From assembly GCF_035609205.1 (NCBI RefSeq), contig NZ_CP141184.1, positions 1,950,501-2,014,500 on the forward strand: 64,000 bases of DNA, written 5' to 3'. This document shows positions 33,232 to 43,189 of this stretch, in pieces. The translations under genes and the position numbers were made by a program. This DNA comes from Hymenobacter sp. GOD-10R. GTDB lineage: Bacteria > Bacteroidota > Bacteroidia > Cytophagales > Hymenobacteraceae. The notes under the pieces were generated by a model, which did no database searches, had not been told where the DNA came from, and was given only the letters and a program-made list of their open reading frames with translations. How positions within the stretch are numbered: position 1 is the first letter of the stretch; the number at the start of each line of letters is the position of its first letter.

Positions 33232-35379
33232 ATGCATCCATCTGATATCTTCAGTGTTCATCAACACGCCAAAGCGATTCGGGTACCATTAGCAGTAGTA
33301 GCACTGGTATTTTGCTCGTTCATCGGGAAAGCTCAAACGGGCGTTATTTGTAGATGGGATGGTGGCGCTAACACAAACAACTACTTAGATGCAGCAAACT
33401 GGGAAAATGATCAAGTGCCAAGCAGTATTGATAATGCTGTTTTTGATCATTCCTATATCCATGGAGAGTACACTGTATCATTAAACACTACACTAAATAG
33501 GGTAACCTTAAATTCCATTAACATTGACCCAGGTCTTGGTGATAGTATCAGGGTAGAGGTACCTAGCACGAATACGCTGATTGCGATTGCCGCTACTTCT
33601 ACTTCTCCTGCACTCTCTCCGGCACTTACCATTATGGGAAATGGCGGAATGGCACTAGCTATTCACGATAAAGGTGTATTCACCAATGCCTCTGGTGCAA
33701 GCAGTGGAACTGCCGTCGAAATAGCCGGTACTGCAGCAACCTTGTTCATTTACAATGGCGGAACTTACCGGCACTATAGTGCAACCGGACATGCTACTGC
33801 CGTCGAAAACCTCTCAACTATTCCTGGTACCGAAAACGGCAACTGGGTTTTCCGCCGGGGTAGTGGAACCTTATCATTGTCGAATCGAAGCTATCCAAAT
33901 CTAATTTTACGCTGTCCTTCTAACCAAACAGCTACTAACTACGGGGGCTCTGGGTCGGGTATCCTGACAGTTCGTGGCAACTTGATTATAGGTCCAAAGG
34001 CAACATTCGGCCCTACAATGGCGGGAGAAATTCGTGTGGCAGGCAATGTTGTTGTGCAAGGTGCCATGCGCTTTGTGCCAGACAATAGTGGTGCTTCCGG
34101 TACGGGAACATTAACCTTAAACGGGCAAACGGCCCAAGCAATTAATGGATTGGCTTTCGGTGCGACAACAACTAGCCCTAACTACCTAGGTCCGGGAGTA
34201 ACATTGAGAATCAATAACACCAGTGCCAGTGGTGTCACATTGCAAGCACCAATGATGGTGAATGGCACACTAGAGCTACTTAAAGGATCATTGAATACGG
34301 ACGGTGTCAACTTACTGACGCTAGCCAACAATGTCCAAGGCGCGTCTAGTACCAGCTTTGTGAATGGGCCGGTAGCCCGTACTGTAAGCATACCAGGAAG
34401 CGTTGTTTTTCCAGTGGGACGCGCAGCTGCATCAGATGTAGCCTATCGACCAGTAAAGCTAGACATTACCACCCTCGCTTTACCCACTACATTCACTGTA
34501 GTGCAGCAGGAAGGAGCTTTCGATGCAACGAACTTAAACGGAGACTTGAAGCGCGTAAGTAAGATGCGCTCCTTTCAGGTAACACCTTCTCCTATTCCAA
34601 CTGCTGGTCAGTTTGAGGGCACCATCACCCTAAGCTTTGGTCCGGATGATATGGTGACGAATCCAGAAGCTAGCTCACTAGTGATTGCCAAGAACAGCGG
34701 AAGTGGCTGGATCAATATTGGACGTTCTACTTATACAGGTGTAGCAAGTAACAATATGAGTGTAGCAGGGACACTTACCTCAGCCCCGTTCACCTCATTT
34801 AGTCAGTTTACATTGGCTAACACTGAGATAACTGCTGGTCGAAACCCACTTCCTGTTACCCTCACTAGCTTTTCTGCTACACAAAAGGCAACGCGTGTAC
34901 ATCTCCGCTGGACGACAGCAACGGAAAAGGATAACAGCTACTTCGATGTACAACGTAGCACCGATGGTCACAACTTCGAAACAATAGAAAGAGTACCAGG
35001 GCAACAACAGAGTACTCAAGCTACTGTGTATAGTAGCTTCGACCCCAACATACCAGCTATCACAGGATCAATCTACTACCGTTTGTGTCAGGTGGATGAT
35101 GATAACACCAAAACTTACTCGTCAGTAGTAACTATTCAGCACGTAACAGGCGAGATTTCTATCTATCCTAATCCAACTTGTTCTCAGCTAATCATAGAGG
35201 TGCCTACTAATGAGAAGGTTGCGTATAGCATTACGGGCGCCATGGGGCAGATAGTGCTATCTGGGGAGCTTTCGAATAGCGGCATTCTAAATGTGCAAGA
35301 CGTGCCGGATGGTATTTACTATATAAAGCTAAATACAGACGGTAGCTCTGTAACTCGCAAATTCATTAAGCAGCAATAA
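33232..35379 (+). CDS. T9SS-exported surface protein (type A sorting)
   Basis: A 715-residue protein starting at ATG 33232 (MHPSDIFSVHQHAK); an in-frame TTG lies two codons earlier. The signal peptide ends near FIGKAQ. The next part (CRWDGGANTNNYLDAANWEND, in pieces) is the start of a beta-helix-like G8/autotransporter-type passenger with Ser/Thr/Asn-rich repeats. The C-terminus repeats the layout of its neighbour: LPVTLTSFSATQKATRVHLRW, in pieces, then the sorting domain from about ISIYPNPTCSQLIIE to TRKFIKQQ. Both genes share composition and domain style and are probably functional relatives rather than copies. Confidence 0.85.
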   Translation: MHPSDIFSVHQHAKAIRVPLAVVALVFCSFIGKAQTGVICRWDGGANTNNYLDAANWENDQVPSSIDNAVFDHSYIHGEYTVSLNTTLNRVTLNSINIDPGLGDSIRVEVPSTNTLIAIAATSTSPALSPALTIMGNGGMALAIHDKGVFTNASGASSGTAVEIAGTAATLFIYNGGTYRHYSATGHATAVENLSTIPGTENGNWVFRRGSGTLSLSNRSYPNLILRCPSNQTATNYGGSGSGILTVRGNLIIGPKATFGPTMAGEIRVAGNVVVQGAMRFVPDNSGASGTGTLTLNGQTAQAINGLAFGATTTSPNYLGPGVTLRINNTSASGVTLQAPMMVNGTLELLKGSLNTDGVNLLTLANNVQGASSTSFVNGPVARTVSIPGSVVFPVGRAAASDVAYRPVKLDITTLALPTTFTVVQQEGAFDATNLNGDLKRVSKMRSFQVTPSPIPTAGQFEGTITLSFGPDDMVTNPEASSLVIAKNSGSGWINIGRSTYTGVASNNMSVAGTLTSAPFTSFSQFTLANTEITAGRNPLPVTLTSFSATQKATRVHLRWTTATEKDNSYFDVQRSTDGHNFETIERVPGQQQSTQATVYSSFDPNIPAITGSIYYRLCQVDDDNTKTYSSVVTIQHVTGEISIYPNPTCSQLIIEVPTNEKVAYSITGAMGQIVLSGELSNSGILNVQDVPDGIYYIKLNTDGSSVTRKFIKQQ

Positions 35380-35407
35380 TTGGCTGTCACATGACTGCCA
35401 AGTACAC

Positions 35408-35445
35408 CAAAAAGGCCTCCCTCATTGTAGAGGAAGGCCTTTTTG
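35408..35445. terminator. Two-way terminator between T9SS gene and iscA
   Basis: 11-bp arms caaaaaggcct / aggcctttttg with a 16-nt loop, between convergent genes. Confidence 0.75.
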
Positions 35446-35466
35446 TAAATGATAGTATCAGTACTT

Positions 35467-35793
35467 TTAAACTGAAAAGCTTTCACCGCAACCACAAGTG
35501 CGGGAAGCGTTGGGATTGTCAAAGAAGAATCCTTTGCCATTTAGGCCGTCGGAGAAGTCTAGTTGCGTACCTGCTAGGTACAGAAAGCTCTTCATATCAA
35601 CGACTACCCGAACGCCTTTGTCCTCGAACTCTTGGTCCATGGGCTTTACTTCGTTATCGAAATCCAATTTGTAGGACAACCCCGAGCAGCCACCACCTGC
35701 TACAGAAGCACGTAGCCGATACGTCTCATCTAAGTGAGCTTCATGCATGAGGTGTTCAACCTTTGTCTTTGCTTTATCAGAAACGGTAATCAT
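35467..35793 (-). CDS. iscA: A-type iron-sulfur carrier (IscA/ErpA/SufA)
   Basis: A 108-residue HesB/IscA protein. The three conserved cysteines are C36 (GGGCSGLSY), C100 and C102 (TCGCGESF). A-type carriers pass Fe-S clusters to apoproteins. It lies downstream of iscU on the same strand but a hairpin and 195 bp separate them, so it may have its own promoter. The exact subtype (IscA, SufA, ErpA) cannot be decided from sequence alone. Confidence 0.92.
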   Translation of the reverse strand: MITVSDKAKTKVEHLMHEAHLDETYRLRASVAGGGCSGLSYKLDFDNEVKPMDQEFEDKGVRVVVDMKSFLYLAGTQLDFSDGLNGKGFFFDNPNASRTCGCGESFSV

Positions 35794-35929
35794 GGTTCGT
35801 AGAATGAAAGCGACCTTGACTAAAACTTGCCTGCTGGTCGTTGAACAAAGTTATTGAGATTCCTTCTAATTAACCTTGTAGCAAGCAAAAATGTTCAAGA
35901 GCATTCATGCAAAAAGTAAGATAAACGAA

Positions 35930-35970
35930 AAAGCCAACCAAGCTCTAATGGATAGAGCCTAGTTGGCTTT
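35930..35970 (-). terminator. Probable terminator after iscU
   Basis: Outer arms aaagccaac / gttggcttt plus an inner gctct / agagc pair, followed on the minus strand by a T-rich stretch. Confidence 0.6.
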
Positions 35971-35988
35971 TGTCAATTCCAGCACAGA

Positions 35989-36405
35989 TTAATGGTGTGA
36001 CTTGGCTTCTTCTAGCGCAGGTAGACCGTTTTTCACGCGGTAGTCGCTGATAGCCGACTTGATGGCGTCTTCAGCTAGTACTGAGCAGTGAATCTTAACA
36101 GGAGGAAGAGCTAGCTCTTCTACAATCTCCATGTTGTCGATGCTCAGAGCCTCGTCAATAGTTTTGCCTTTCAGCCACTCAGTTGCTAGCGAAGAAGAGG
36201 CAATTGCCGAGCCGCAACCGAATGTCTTGAATTTAGCGTCGGTGATGGTGTTGGTCGTTTCGTCTACCTCGATCTGCAAGCGCATTACGTCGCCGCACTC
36301 AGGAGCACCTACCAAACCAGTACCTACGTTTTTTTTGCTTTTATCCAGCGTACCTACGTTACGTGGGTTGCTGTAATGGTCGATTACTTTATCGGAGTAA
36401 GCCAT
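35989..36405 (-). CDS. iscU: Fe-S cluster scaffold IscU
   Basis: A 138-residue scaffold protein on which the cluster is built. Ligands are C37 and D39 (GAPECGD), C64 (FGCGSA), H106 and C107 (HCSVLAED). The HscA-binding motif LPPVK (100-104) is intact, although hscA and hscB are not in the window. The gene is 118 bp downstream of iscS on the same strand. The His-His end is natural-looking and unusual only in position. Confidence 0.95.
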   Translation of the reverse strand: MAYSDKVIDHYSNPRNVGTLDKSKKNVGTGLVGAPECGDVMRLQIEVDETTNTITDAKFKTFGCGSAIASSSLATEWLKGKTIDEALSIDNMEIVEELALPPVKIHCSVLAEDAIKSAISDYRVKNGLPALEEAKSHH

Positions 36406-36523
36406 GGTATTTTCAGTTAATAGTTATCGTTGATCAATTCAGCAACCTAAGCGCTACATCGAGTCACTACCTAACCAACAGGACAGAGTGCCTGATACAT
36501 TTAGATAATGACTGATAAACGGC

Positions 36524-37738
36524 TTAGTGCTCAGCCCACTCAATAGAGTTGAGGTCGATGCCTTCTTTAAACATCTCCCATAGAGGAGACATTTCGCGAA
36601 GCTTTGTTACTGCTTCTTTTACGTGGTTGATGGCATAATCGATTTGCTCATCAGTAGTGAAGCGGCTCAGGCCGAAGCGCAGCGAAGAGTGAGCTAGGTC
36701 GTCGCTCAAGCCAAGTGCTTTCAGTACGTAGGAAGGCTCCAGGGAAGCCGAGGTACAAGCAGAGCCTGACGATACAGCTAGGTCTTTTACACCCATCATC
36801 AAACCTTCGCCTTCTACATACTTGAAGGAAATGTTTGTTACGTGGGGCAAACGGTGCTCGCGCGAGCCGTTTACGTAGCTTTCTTCAAGGTCCAACAATG
36901 CAGTTTCCAAACGGTCACGCATTACAGACAGGCGGGCAGTGTCAGCAGCCATATCTAGGCGACATAACTCGCATGCTTTACCAAAACCAACGATACCAGG
37001 TACGTTCAGGGTGCCTGAACGCATGCCGCGCTCGTGGCCACCGCCGTCCATCTGGGCAGTTACTTTTACGCGTGGGCTCTTGCGGCGTACGTACAAGGCA
37101 CCAACGCCTTTCGGGCCGTACATTTTGTGCGCGGTAAACGCCATTAGGTCAATGCCGTCAGCAAGCACATCCACCGGGATTTTGCCTACTGCCTGGGTGC
37201 CATCCGTCATAAATAGAGCGCCGTGCTTGTGAGCGATGGCAGCAATTTCGCGGATCGGCTGAAGAACACCAGTTTCGTTATTGCCGTACATGATGGTCAC
37301 CAGAATGGTTTCGGGTGTCATGGCGGCTTCTAGATCAGCTAGGTTAATGAGGCCTTCGCCGTTAACGGGCAAGTAGGTTACGCGGCCACCTAGCTTTTCA
37401 ATGTGTTTACACGTATCGAGCACAGCTTTGTGCTCGGTAGTAGCGGTGATGATGTGGTTGCCCTTCTGGGAGTACATCTCGAACACGCCCTTGATGCCTA
37501 GGTTATCTGACTCGGTAGCACCCGAGGTAAAGATGATTTCCTTAGGATCACAGTTGATAAGCTGAGCAATTTGCTCACGGGCATAGTCAACTGCTTCTTC
37601 AGCAGCCCAACCGAACGGGTGATTACGGGAGGCAGCATTGCCGAAAACCTCGGTCAGGTACGGCATCATGGCCTCAAGTACCCGTGGGTCAAGAGGGGTA
37701 GTGGCGTTGTTGTCGAGGTAGATAGGTAGCTTGAGCAT
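36524..37738 (-). CDS. iscS: Cysteine desulfurase IscS
   Basis: A 404-residue PLP enzyme that takes sulfur from cysteine for Fe-S cluster and tRNA thiolation. The PLP lysine is K205 ([10 protein letters not shown]) and the sulfur-accepting cysteine is C328 (SSGSACTS), almost the same numbering as E. coli IscS. It heads an iscS-iscU-iscA run without iscR, hscBA or fdx. A -7 box lies about 80 bp upstream. Confidence 0.95.
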   Translation of the reverse strand: MLKLPIYLDNNATTPLDPRVLEAMMPYLTEVFGNAASRNHPFGWAAEEAVDYAREQIAQLINCDPKEIIFTSGATESDNLGIKGVFEMYSQKGNHIITATTEHKAVLDTCKHIEKLGGRVTYLPVNGEGLINLADLEAAMTPETILVTIMYGNNETGVLQPIREIAAIAHKHGALFMTDGTQAVGKIPVDVLADGIDLMAFTAHKMYGPKGVGALYVRRKSPRVKVTAQMDGGGHERGMRSGTLNVPGIVGFGKACELCRLDMAADTARLSVMRDRLETALLDLEESYVNGSREHRLPHVTNISFKYVEGEGLMMGVKDLAVSSGSACTSASLEPSYVLKALGLSDDLAHSSLRFGLSRFTTDEQIDYAINHVKEAVTKLREMSPLWEMFKEGIDLNSIEWAEH

Positions 37739-37819
37739 GGCTCGGAGTCAGTAAGTCGACGTAAGAATGATTCGAAAGTAGAACACAGAAAGAACAGAAC
37801 TGGTTTTACTTTGCTCCCA

Positions 37820-37827
37820 CAAAAGTA
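37820..37827 (-). promoter_or_regulatory. -7 promoter box TACTTTTG for iscS
   Basis: Exact TAnnTTTG on the minus strand in the divergent region between iscS and the epimerase gene, giving a leader of about 75 nt. Confidence 0.5.
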
Positions 37828-37873
37828 GATATATTACAAATAAGCTGCACTACTCTTCTTACGTCCATCTCAC

Positions 37874-38284
37874 ATGTTTACCAACGTAGAACACCTAGGC
37901 CTCGCTGTACACGACTTAGAAGCAGCTACTACGCTATACACGACCCTATTAGGTATAGCTCCTTATAAGAAAGAACACGTGGCTAGCGAAGCAGTCGACA
38001 CGGTGTTCTTTCAGGTGGGCGGTGCTAAAGTTGAGCTGTTGGCCGGGACGGCGCCCGAGAGTGCCATCACCAAGTATCTGAGTAAAAAAGGGGAGGGCAT
38101 TCACCACGTGGCCTTCGCAGTGGCGGACATTCGGGCGGAAATGAACCGGCTGCGGGCCGAAGGATTTGTCCTGTTGAATGAGGAACCGAAGCTAGGAGCC
38201 GACAATAAACTAGTTTGCTTTGTGCATCCCAAAAGCGCCGCGGGCGTGTTGGTAGAGTTGTGCCAGGAAATAATCAAAGCCTAG
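37874..38284 (+). CDS. mce: Methylmalonyl-CoA epimerase
   Basis: A 136-residue vicinal-oxygen-chelate protein that interconverts the (R) and (S) forms of methylmalonyl-CoA in propionate metabolism. Metal ligands appear as H7 (VEHLGLAV), the glutamine/glutamate of VGGAKVELL, HHVAFAV, and the C-terminal LVELCQE. Length and layout are normal. It is transcribed away from iscS; tsaC follows 53 bp downstream. Other VOC lyases are a weaker alternative. Confidence 0.88.
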   Translation: MFTNVEHLGLAVHDLEAATTLYTTLLGIAPYKKEHVASEAVDTVFFQVGGAKVELLAGTAPESAITKYLSKKGEGIHHVAFAVADIRAEMNRLRAEGFVLLNEEPKLGADNKLVCFVHPKSAAGVLVELCQEIIKA

Positions 38285-38337
38285 CTTGCCTGTACTGCGA
38301 TGCTAGAAATAACCATTCAGCTGAATATTAGCTAACT

Positions 38338-38913
38338 ATGAGTTCTTTTTTTCGCCAAGAAGTTGATGCAGCCATTGACTGCTTGCTAATGCAGCAAATC
38401 ATTCTTTATCCCACTGACACTGTGTGGGGACTTGGTTGCGACGCCGAAGTGCCCAGGTCTGTAGAGAAACTCTACAAAATAAAGGGTCGGCCGGAGGGAA
38501 AGCCGAGTATTGTGCTCGTGGCTGACCTGAAGATGCTGACACGCTACGTGACCGAAATACCCGAAGGATTGGAAGCTGCTCTTGCTGCCCAAACTCGTCC
38601 TACAACCTATATTTTACCAGCGGCGCAGCACCTAGCTCCGCAACTCGTGGGTCCTGATGGTACGGTGGGCCTGCGTATCCCGCAAGATGAATTTTGTCAT
38701 AAGCTCGTGCTGCGCCTAGGTCACGGTTTGGTTTCAACCTCCGCCAATTTGAGTGGCGAACCTACGCCTGCCACCTTCGCCAGCGTTGATCCACGAGTTA
38801 TCCGTAGTGTTGACTACGTAGTAAATTGGCGGCAGGACGATACAACCACGGTGGCGCCGTCGCGCGTGGTGCGCCTTGGCGCTGATGGTCAACTGGAGGT
38901 AGTGCGCGAGTAA
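38338..38913 (+). CDS. L-threonylcarbamoyladenylate synthase (TsaC/YrdC type)
   Basis: A 191-residue Sua5/YciO/YrdC protein. It has the N-terminal LYPTDTVWGLGCDA, the KIKGRPEGKP nucleotide site, VGLRIPQDEF and LVSTSANLSGEPTP. It makes threonylcarbamoyl-AMP from threonine, bicarbonate and ATP for the t6A base of tRNAs reading ANN codons. It is the short form without the C-terminal Sua5 domain. It may be cotranscribed with mce. Confidence 0.92.
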   Translation: MSSFFRQEVDAAIDCLLMQQIILYPTDTVWGLGCDAEVPRSVEKLYKIKGRPEGKPSIVLVADLKMLTRYVTEIPEGLEAALAAQTRPTTYILPAAQHLAPQLVGPDGTVGLRIPQDEFCHKLVLRLGHGLVSTSANLSGEPTPATFASVDPRVIRSVDYVVNWRQDDTTTVAPSRVVRLGADGQLEVVRE

Positions 38914-38962
38914 TCTGGAAGACATTTCTAAAACGGTTGCCCACCGCGAAAAAGGGAGTTGC

Positions 38963-38970
38963 TACCTTTG
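38963..38970 (+). promoter_or_regulatory. -7 promoter box TACCTTTG
   Basis: Exact TAnnTTTG with a possible -33 TTGC at 38937-38940 (22-bp spacing). It decides the start of the following gene, because the upstream TTG (38937) lies before the promoter. Confidence 0.65.
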
Positions 38971-38996
38971 CGGGAAGTTTCGATCCTGATCTGCCC

Positions 38997-40445
38997 ATGA
39001 AGTCTCCCCAACTCCCTGATCTTCCTTTGTTTCAAACCATTGCTGCCGCGGCCGGTGAGCTAGGGTATCCGGCCTACGTAATAGGGGGCTTTGTGCGTGA
39101 CCTTGCTTTAGAAAGACCGAGCAAAGATGTGGACGTGGTGTGCGTGGGCAATGGTATTGAGCTAGCACAAGCCGTTGGCAAAAAACTGCCGGGACGGCCA
39201 CGGGTTACCGTGTTCAAGAACTTCGGAACGGCTATGCTGCCGACGCCGGAGATAGAAGTTGAATTTGTGGGTGCCCGCAAAGAAAGCTACCGATCTGATT
39301 CGCGGAAGCCGGAAGTGGAAGCCGGTACGCTGGAAGAGGACCTAGCTCGGCGCGACTTTACGATCAATGCCTTAGGGTTGAGTCTCAACCCAGAAGACTT
39401 TGGGGCTTTAGTCGACCGTTACGATGGAGTGGGGGACCTGAGACGTAAAACTATTCGCACCCCGCTCGACCCGGATGTTACCTTCTCCGACGACCCGTTG
39501 CGCATGATGCGGGCCGTGCGCTTTGCCACGCAGCTCGACTTTGATATTGAGCCGGATACCTATGATGCTATAGCGCGCAACAAGGATCGGATCAAGATCG
39601 TGTCGCAGGAGCGGATTACGGTAGAGCTAAACAAGATCATTGAGGCAACCAAACCTAGCTACGGCTTTAAGCTTCTGTTTCAAAGTGGGTTGTTGCAGTT
39701 GATCTTTCCTAAAATGGCGCAGCTCTACGGTGTGGAGCGCGTGGGGCAGCACGCTCACAAGGATAATTTCTACCACACTTTACAGGTGCTAGATAACGTC
39801 GCTGCGGCGGGCGGTGACTTGTGGCTGCGGTGGGCTGCCATTCTGCACGATATTGCAAAACCCGCAACCAAGCGCTTGGATCCAAAAGTTGGCTGGACTT
39901 TCCACGGGCATGAGGACAAAGGAGCGCGCTGGGTACCGCAGATTTTTACTGACCTCAAGCTGCCCCTAGGAGAAGAAATGCGCCAAGTGCAGAAGCTCGT
40001 GCGGTTGCATTTGCGTCCGATTGCCTTGGTAAAAGAAACTGTGACGGATTCAGCTGTACGACGCCTGCTCTTTGAGTCTGGCGACGACATTGACCGCCTG
40101 ATGACGCTATGCCGAGCCGATATTACCAGCAAAGACCACCAGCGTGTTGCGCGTTATCTGCGCAACTTCGCCGTGGTCGAGCAGAAGCTGAAGGATGTAG
40201 AAGAGAAAGACCATCTGCGTAACTTCAAGCCTGTTATTACGGGCGAAGTCATTATGCAGACTTTTGGCCTAAAACCTTCCCGTGAAGTAGGTGAGTTGAA
40301 GGATGCTGTATTAGAAGCCATCTTAGACGGCAAGATCCGAAACGAAATGGAGGAAGCCTTTGCCTTCCTGTTGCAGCTCGGAAAGACAAGAGGACTTCCT
40401 CCGGGAGACAGCTCACCACTTGCCTCCCCTGTTTCAGAAAACTAA
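38997..40445 (+). CDS. CCA-adding-type tRNA nucleotidyltransferase with HD domain
   Basis: A 482-residue protein of the polymerase-beta nucleotidyltransferase superfamily. The N-terminal catalytic domain has GGFVRD (30-35), D44/D46 (DVDVV) and LARRDFTINALGL; the RNA-binding head has VRFATQLDFDIEPDTYDAI, in pieces; the C-terminal HD domain has LHDIAKP (H284, D285). It adds or repairs the 3' CCA of tRNAs. A poly(A) polymerase-like role is possible but less likely given the HD domain. The ATG at 38997 is set by the -7 box. Confidence 0.92.
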   Translation: MKSPQLPDLPLFQTIAAAAGELGYPAYVIGGFVRDLALERPSKDVDVVCVGNGIELAQAVGKKLPGRPRVTVFKNFGTAMLPTPEIEVEFVGARKESYRSDSRKPEVEAGTLEEDLARRDFTINALGLSLNPEDFGALVDRYDGVGDLRRKTIRTPLDPDVTFSDDPLRMMRAVRFATQLDFDIEPDTYDAIARNKDRIKIVSQERITVELNKIIEATKPSYGFKLLFQSGLLQLIFPKMAQLYGVERVGQHAHKDNFYHTLQVLDNVAAAGGDLWLRWAAILHDIAKPATKRLDPKVGWTFHGHEDKGARWVPQIFTDLKLPLGEEMRQVQKLVRLHLRPIALVKETVTDSAVRRLLFESGDDIDRLMTLCRADITSKDHQRVARYLRNFAVVEQKLKDVEEKDHLRNFKPVITGEVIMQTFGLKPSREVGELKDAVLEAILDGKIRNEMEEAFAFLLQLGKTRGLPPGDSSPLASPVSEN

Positions 40446-40451
40446 CTGTGT

Positions 40452-40505
40452 ACAAGTGAGTAGCTGAGTAAATCATGGAATACCATTACTCAGCTACTCA
40501 CTTGT
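40452..40505. repeat. Palindrome with 20-bp perfect arms
   Basis: Arms 40452-40471 and 40486-40505 (starting acaagtgagtagctgag) with a 14-nt loop, between the convergent CCA and PspC genes. There is no strong T run, so it may stop transcription weakly or be a structural element. Confidence 0.7.
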
Positions 40506-40509
40506 TCCG

Positions 40510-43140
40510 TTACTCCGTTATGTGCCGTACCCGCGAAGAGCCAGACGTTTCGTTTTTAACTTCGGTAGGGTTGCCGGCATAATCCACGTGGCAGGCGCCG
40601 CTCAGGTCGGTGCGCAACTCGTTGGCTACCCGTACCCGTGCCCGGCTCACACCGCTTAGCTCAAGGTTAGCCTTGTCAACCTGAAGGTCGAGGGCTTGGA
40701 TCTGGCAGGCGCCAGAACCTTCAGCGTGGAATTCGTTGGCCTGGCCTCGCAAGTCGGTGCGGCAGGCACCACTCAAGTCGAGGTCGAGGCGAGGTACGTC
40801 TACATCCAAGATAGCAGCACTAGCCCCCGACTGGCCAACACTCATGGCCTCGCCTTTGAAGCCTGCTACGTCGGCGCGGCAAGCGCCACTCAGGTCCAAA
40901 GAACGGAGCGTGGGCACCTGAATGCGGATCAGCACAGGGCTACGTGTGTTTTTGGAGAAGTTGAACCATGAGCCCGAGTTACGGTTACGAATCACCAGCT
41001 TGCCGCCATCCGTGTCTACGCGCAGGTCGCGTAGGTCGCGCTCATCGCCGGCAGCTTCCACTTTGAACTCGCCGCCTTGCCGTACATAGACGCGGTAGGC
41101 GCCGCTGGCCTCAACACGTTCAAAGCCACTTTCATTGAAGGTACGCCGGCCGGAGCCATAGTCATTTAGCTCTGTAGGAAAGCTAGCCCGGTCGACGTCT
41201 ACTTTCACATTTACGTCTCCATCTTTGTCGTCGTCAGTGTCGACACGAACGTGCACGTCGTCGCCATTCCCTAGGTCCACATGCACATCGCCGCCGTCGC
41301 TGTTGTCATTGTCGCGGGCTTCATTCATCTCCTCTGGAGTGCAGGTAATACACTCTAGCTGATTGCCACGCAGACGGAAACGGCGCTTTTCTACATTCTC
41401 GGGACGGTGGTCGTTTACAAAAGCTTCGTCATCGAGCAGGTAACCAAAATCATTGGACAAGCGGTACGTTTTGTTTTTAGGCAGGTGAAGTACCAACAAT
41501 ATCTTTTGGTCGCGGAACGAGGCACCAGGACGGAAACGAACGCTCTCATCGAATGTAAGCACTGAGTCGCGCTGCTGTACGCCGTAGGTTACGCTGTTGG
41601 CGGCGGTTTCGATGGCGGCGGTTTCGTTGATTCCACGAGCTGAAACCTCCTGCTCCATCCGAATCACCTCGCCGCTATCGGCACTCACCAGTGTAATACG
41701 CGGACGAGTTATGCTGTTGTCGAAATCGTGTGTCTGCATCACTACCGTTGGGTATGCTATGGGGGCAAACTTCCGGGTAGTAGCGTACGAGCCTTCATCC
41801 TGAAAATCACGGCTGATACGTACTCCTGCAATACTAGTTCCTACCACACTCAAGAGCCACAAACCTAGGAGCGACAAGCTCGTAGTGCGCGTCATGACAG
41901 AGCGGCGCAGCATCAATCCAAGCCCTAACAAGAGCATCGCCAGCGAAGGGATTCCTACAATGAGGTAGAAGGCTAGCAGAGACCAAATGGGTACTCCATT
42001 CGTGAAGAGGTAAGGTGGAAAAGGACCCGTGTGGATAAAGCCCTGCGATTCTGGAAGCAAGCCTAACGCCACACCTAGGGCGATGGTAAAGCCCAGGAGC
42101 ATAGAGAAACCAGTGATGACAAGCATGATGCCCACAAACCACCGGATGGCAGTGCCCACGAAGGCAAAGAGAGGACCTAGGTTCCGAAACAACTCTTCCA
42201 GAAACGTACCTACAGGTCGGCTTGAGCTAGCTCCGTTGCCATCTGCTACGTTGTTACGCAGAGAGTTATCGATGCTTGATAACGTAACGGCATCGCCACG
42301 CATCCGCATTTTGTCGGAAACCGTTTTGGCTTCGGGCAGCAAAATCCAAAGGATGATGTAGAGCGGGATAGCAAAGCCACCAGCAAAGACAAACGCTACA
42401 AACAGAACGCGAATGAGTACTACATCGGTCTTGAAGTAAGCAGCTAGGCCTGCCGATACGCCACCTACTTTGCCATTGTCCGTGTCGCGGTAGAGCTTCC
42501 GAAAAGTCGGATCGTCGTTAGTAGGAGGGGTGTCGAAGCGCTTGGGTAAGGCAATCCACAACACGATGTAGCTGATGAATGCCAGGCCCGCTAGTTTTCC
42601 TCCCAAGTCCTCTAAACGCGTATCATCGAAGAGAACCGGTAAAGCAATGAAAAGCCCCAAGAAGCCTAGCCGGAACCATAGCGGGTTAGTGGAAAAATAA
42701 CGAGCTAGCCCCGCGGCCACACCCGCAATCTTCCGGTTGGCCATGTCGCGGTACAGGCGTTTGGGCTCTGTTGCGGTGCTGGTAGTGGCACCTGCTGCTG
42801 CCGTGCCATTCGCCGTATACTCAGAATAGGTAGCTGCCCCACCCGCCAATGCTTCCTCTTCCTCCTCCGCCTCGTCGGCCGATTGGAAATCACTGACCCG
42901 TCCCATTTTGGCTACCATCTCCTGCACATCATCGAAGGTGATGACCTGCTTGCTGGTAGATACCCGAGCGGAGAATAGCTCGGCGATGCGGCTCTCGATA
43001 TCGGCCACAATTTCTTCGTGGCCGCGGTAGCTGCTGAAGTGCGATCTTACCTCGGCCAGATAGCGGCTGAGCACTTCGTAGCCGTCTTCTTCAATGTGGA
43101 AGATCAGGCCTTGGAGGTTGATGCTGATGTTCTTTTTCAT
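40510..43140 (-). CDS. PspC-domain membrane protein with C-terminal DUF2807-like beta-helix
   Basis: An 876-residue protein with an unusual fusion. Residues 1-65 form a small regulatory-like domain (KKNISINLQGLIFHIEEDGY, in pieces). Two PspC domains follow, each starting LYRD and containing GKVGGVSAGLAAYF-type sequence. There are about six more membrane helices (about 300-430) and a long extracytoplasmic part. The C-terminal 190 residues have repeated Gly-Ala-Ser turns (LDLSGACRADV, LELSGVSRARV, TDLSGACHVDY), the DUF2807/putative auto-transporter adhesin head beta-helix. PspC proteins sense or respond to membrane stress. The start MKKNISI at 43140 is preferred to an ATG six codons earlier. 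A PadR regulator lies 49 bp upstream. Confidence 0.85.
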   Translation of the reverse strand: MKKNISINLQGLIFHIEEDGYEVLSRYLAEVRSHFSSYRGHEEIVADIESRIAELFSARVSTSKQVITFDDVQEMVAKMGRVSDFQSADEAEEEEEALAGGAATYSEYTANGTAAAGATTSTATEPKRLYRDMANRKIAGVAAGLARYFSTNPLWFRLGFLGLFIALPVLFDDTRLEDLGGKLAGLAFISYIVLWIALPKRFDTPPTNDDPTFRKLYRDTDNGKVGGVSAGLAAYFKTDVVLIRVLFVAFVFAGGFAIPLYIILWILLPEAKTVSDKMRMRGDAVTLSSIDNSLRNNVADGNGASSSRPVGTFLEELFRNLGPLFAFVGTAIRWFVGIMLVITGFSMLLGFTIALGVALGLLPESQGFIHTGPFPPYLFTNGVPIWSLLAFYLIVGIPSLAMLLLGLGLMLRRSVMTRTTSLSLLGLWLLSVVGTSIAGVRISRDFQDEGSYATTRKFAPIAYPTVVMQTHDFDNSITRPRITLVSADSGEVIRMEQEVSARGINETAAIETAANSVTYGVQQRDSVLTFDESVRFRPGASFRDQKILLVLHLPKNKTYRLSNDFGYLLDDEAFVNDHRPENVEKRRFRLRGNQLECITCTPEEMNEARDNDNSDGGDVHVDLGNGDDVHVRVDTDDDKDGDVNVKVDVDRASFPTELNDYGSGRRTFNESGFERVEASGAYRVYVRQGGEFKVEAAGDERDLRDLRVDTDGGKLVIRNRNSGSWFNFSKNTRSPVLIRIQVPTLRSLDLSGACRADVAGFKGEAMSVGQSGASAAILDVDVPRLDLDLSGACRTDLRGQANEFHAEGSGACQIQALDLQVDKANLELSGVSRARVRVANELRTDLSGACHVDYAGNPTEVKNETSGSSRVRHITE

Positions 43141-43189
43141 CTCAGTGCTGCAATTCAAGATTAACTCGAAAAAAACTGGACCGGGGCAT

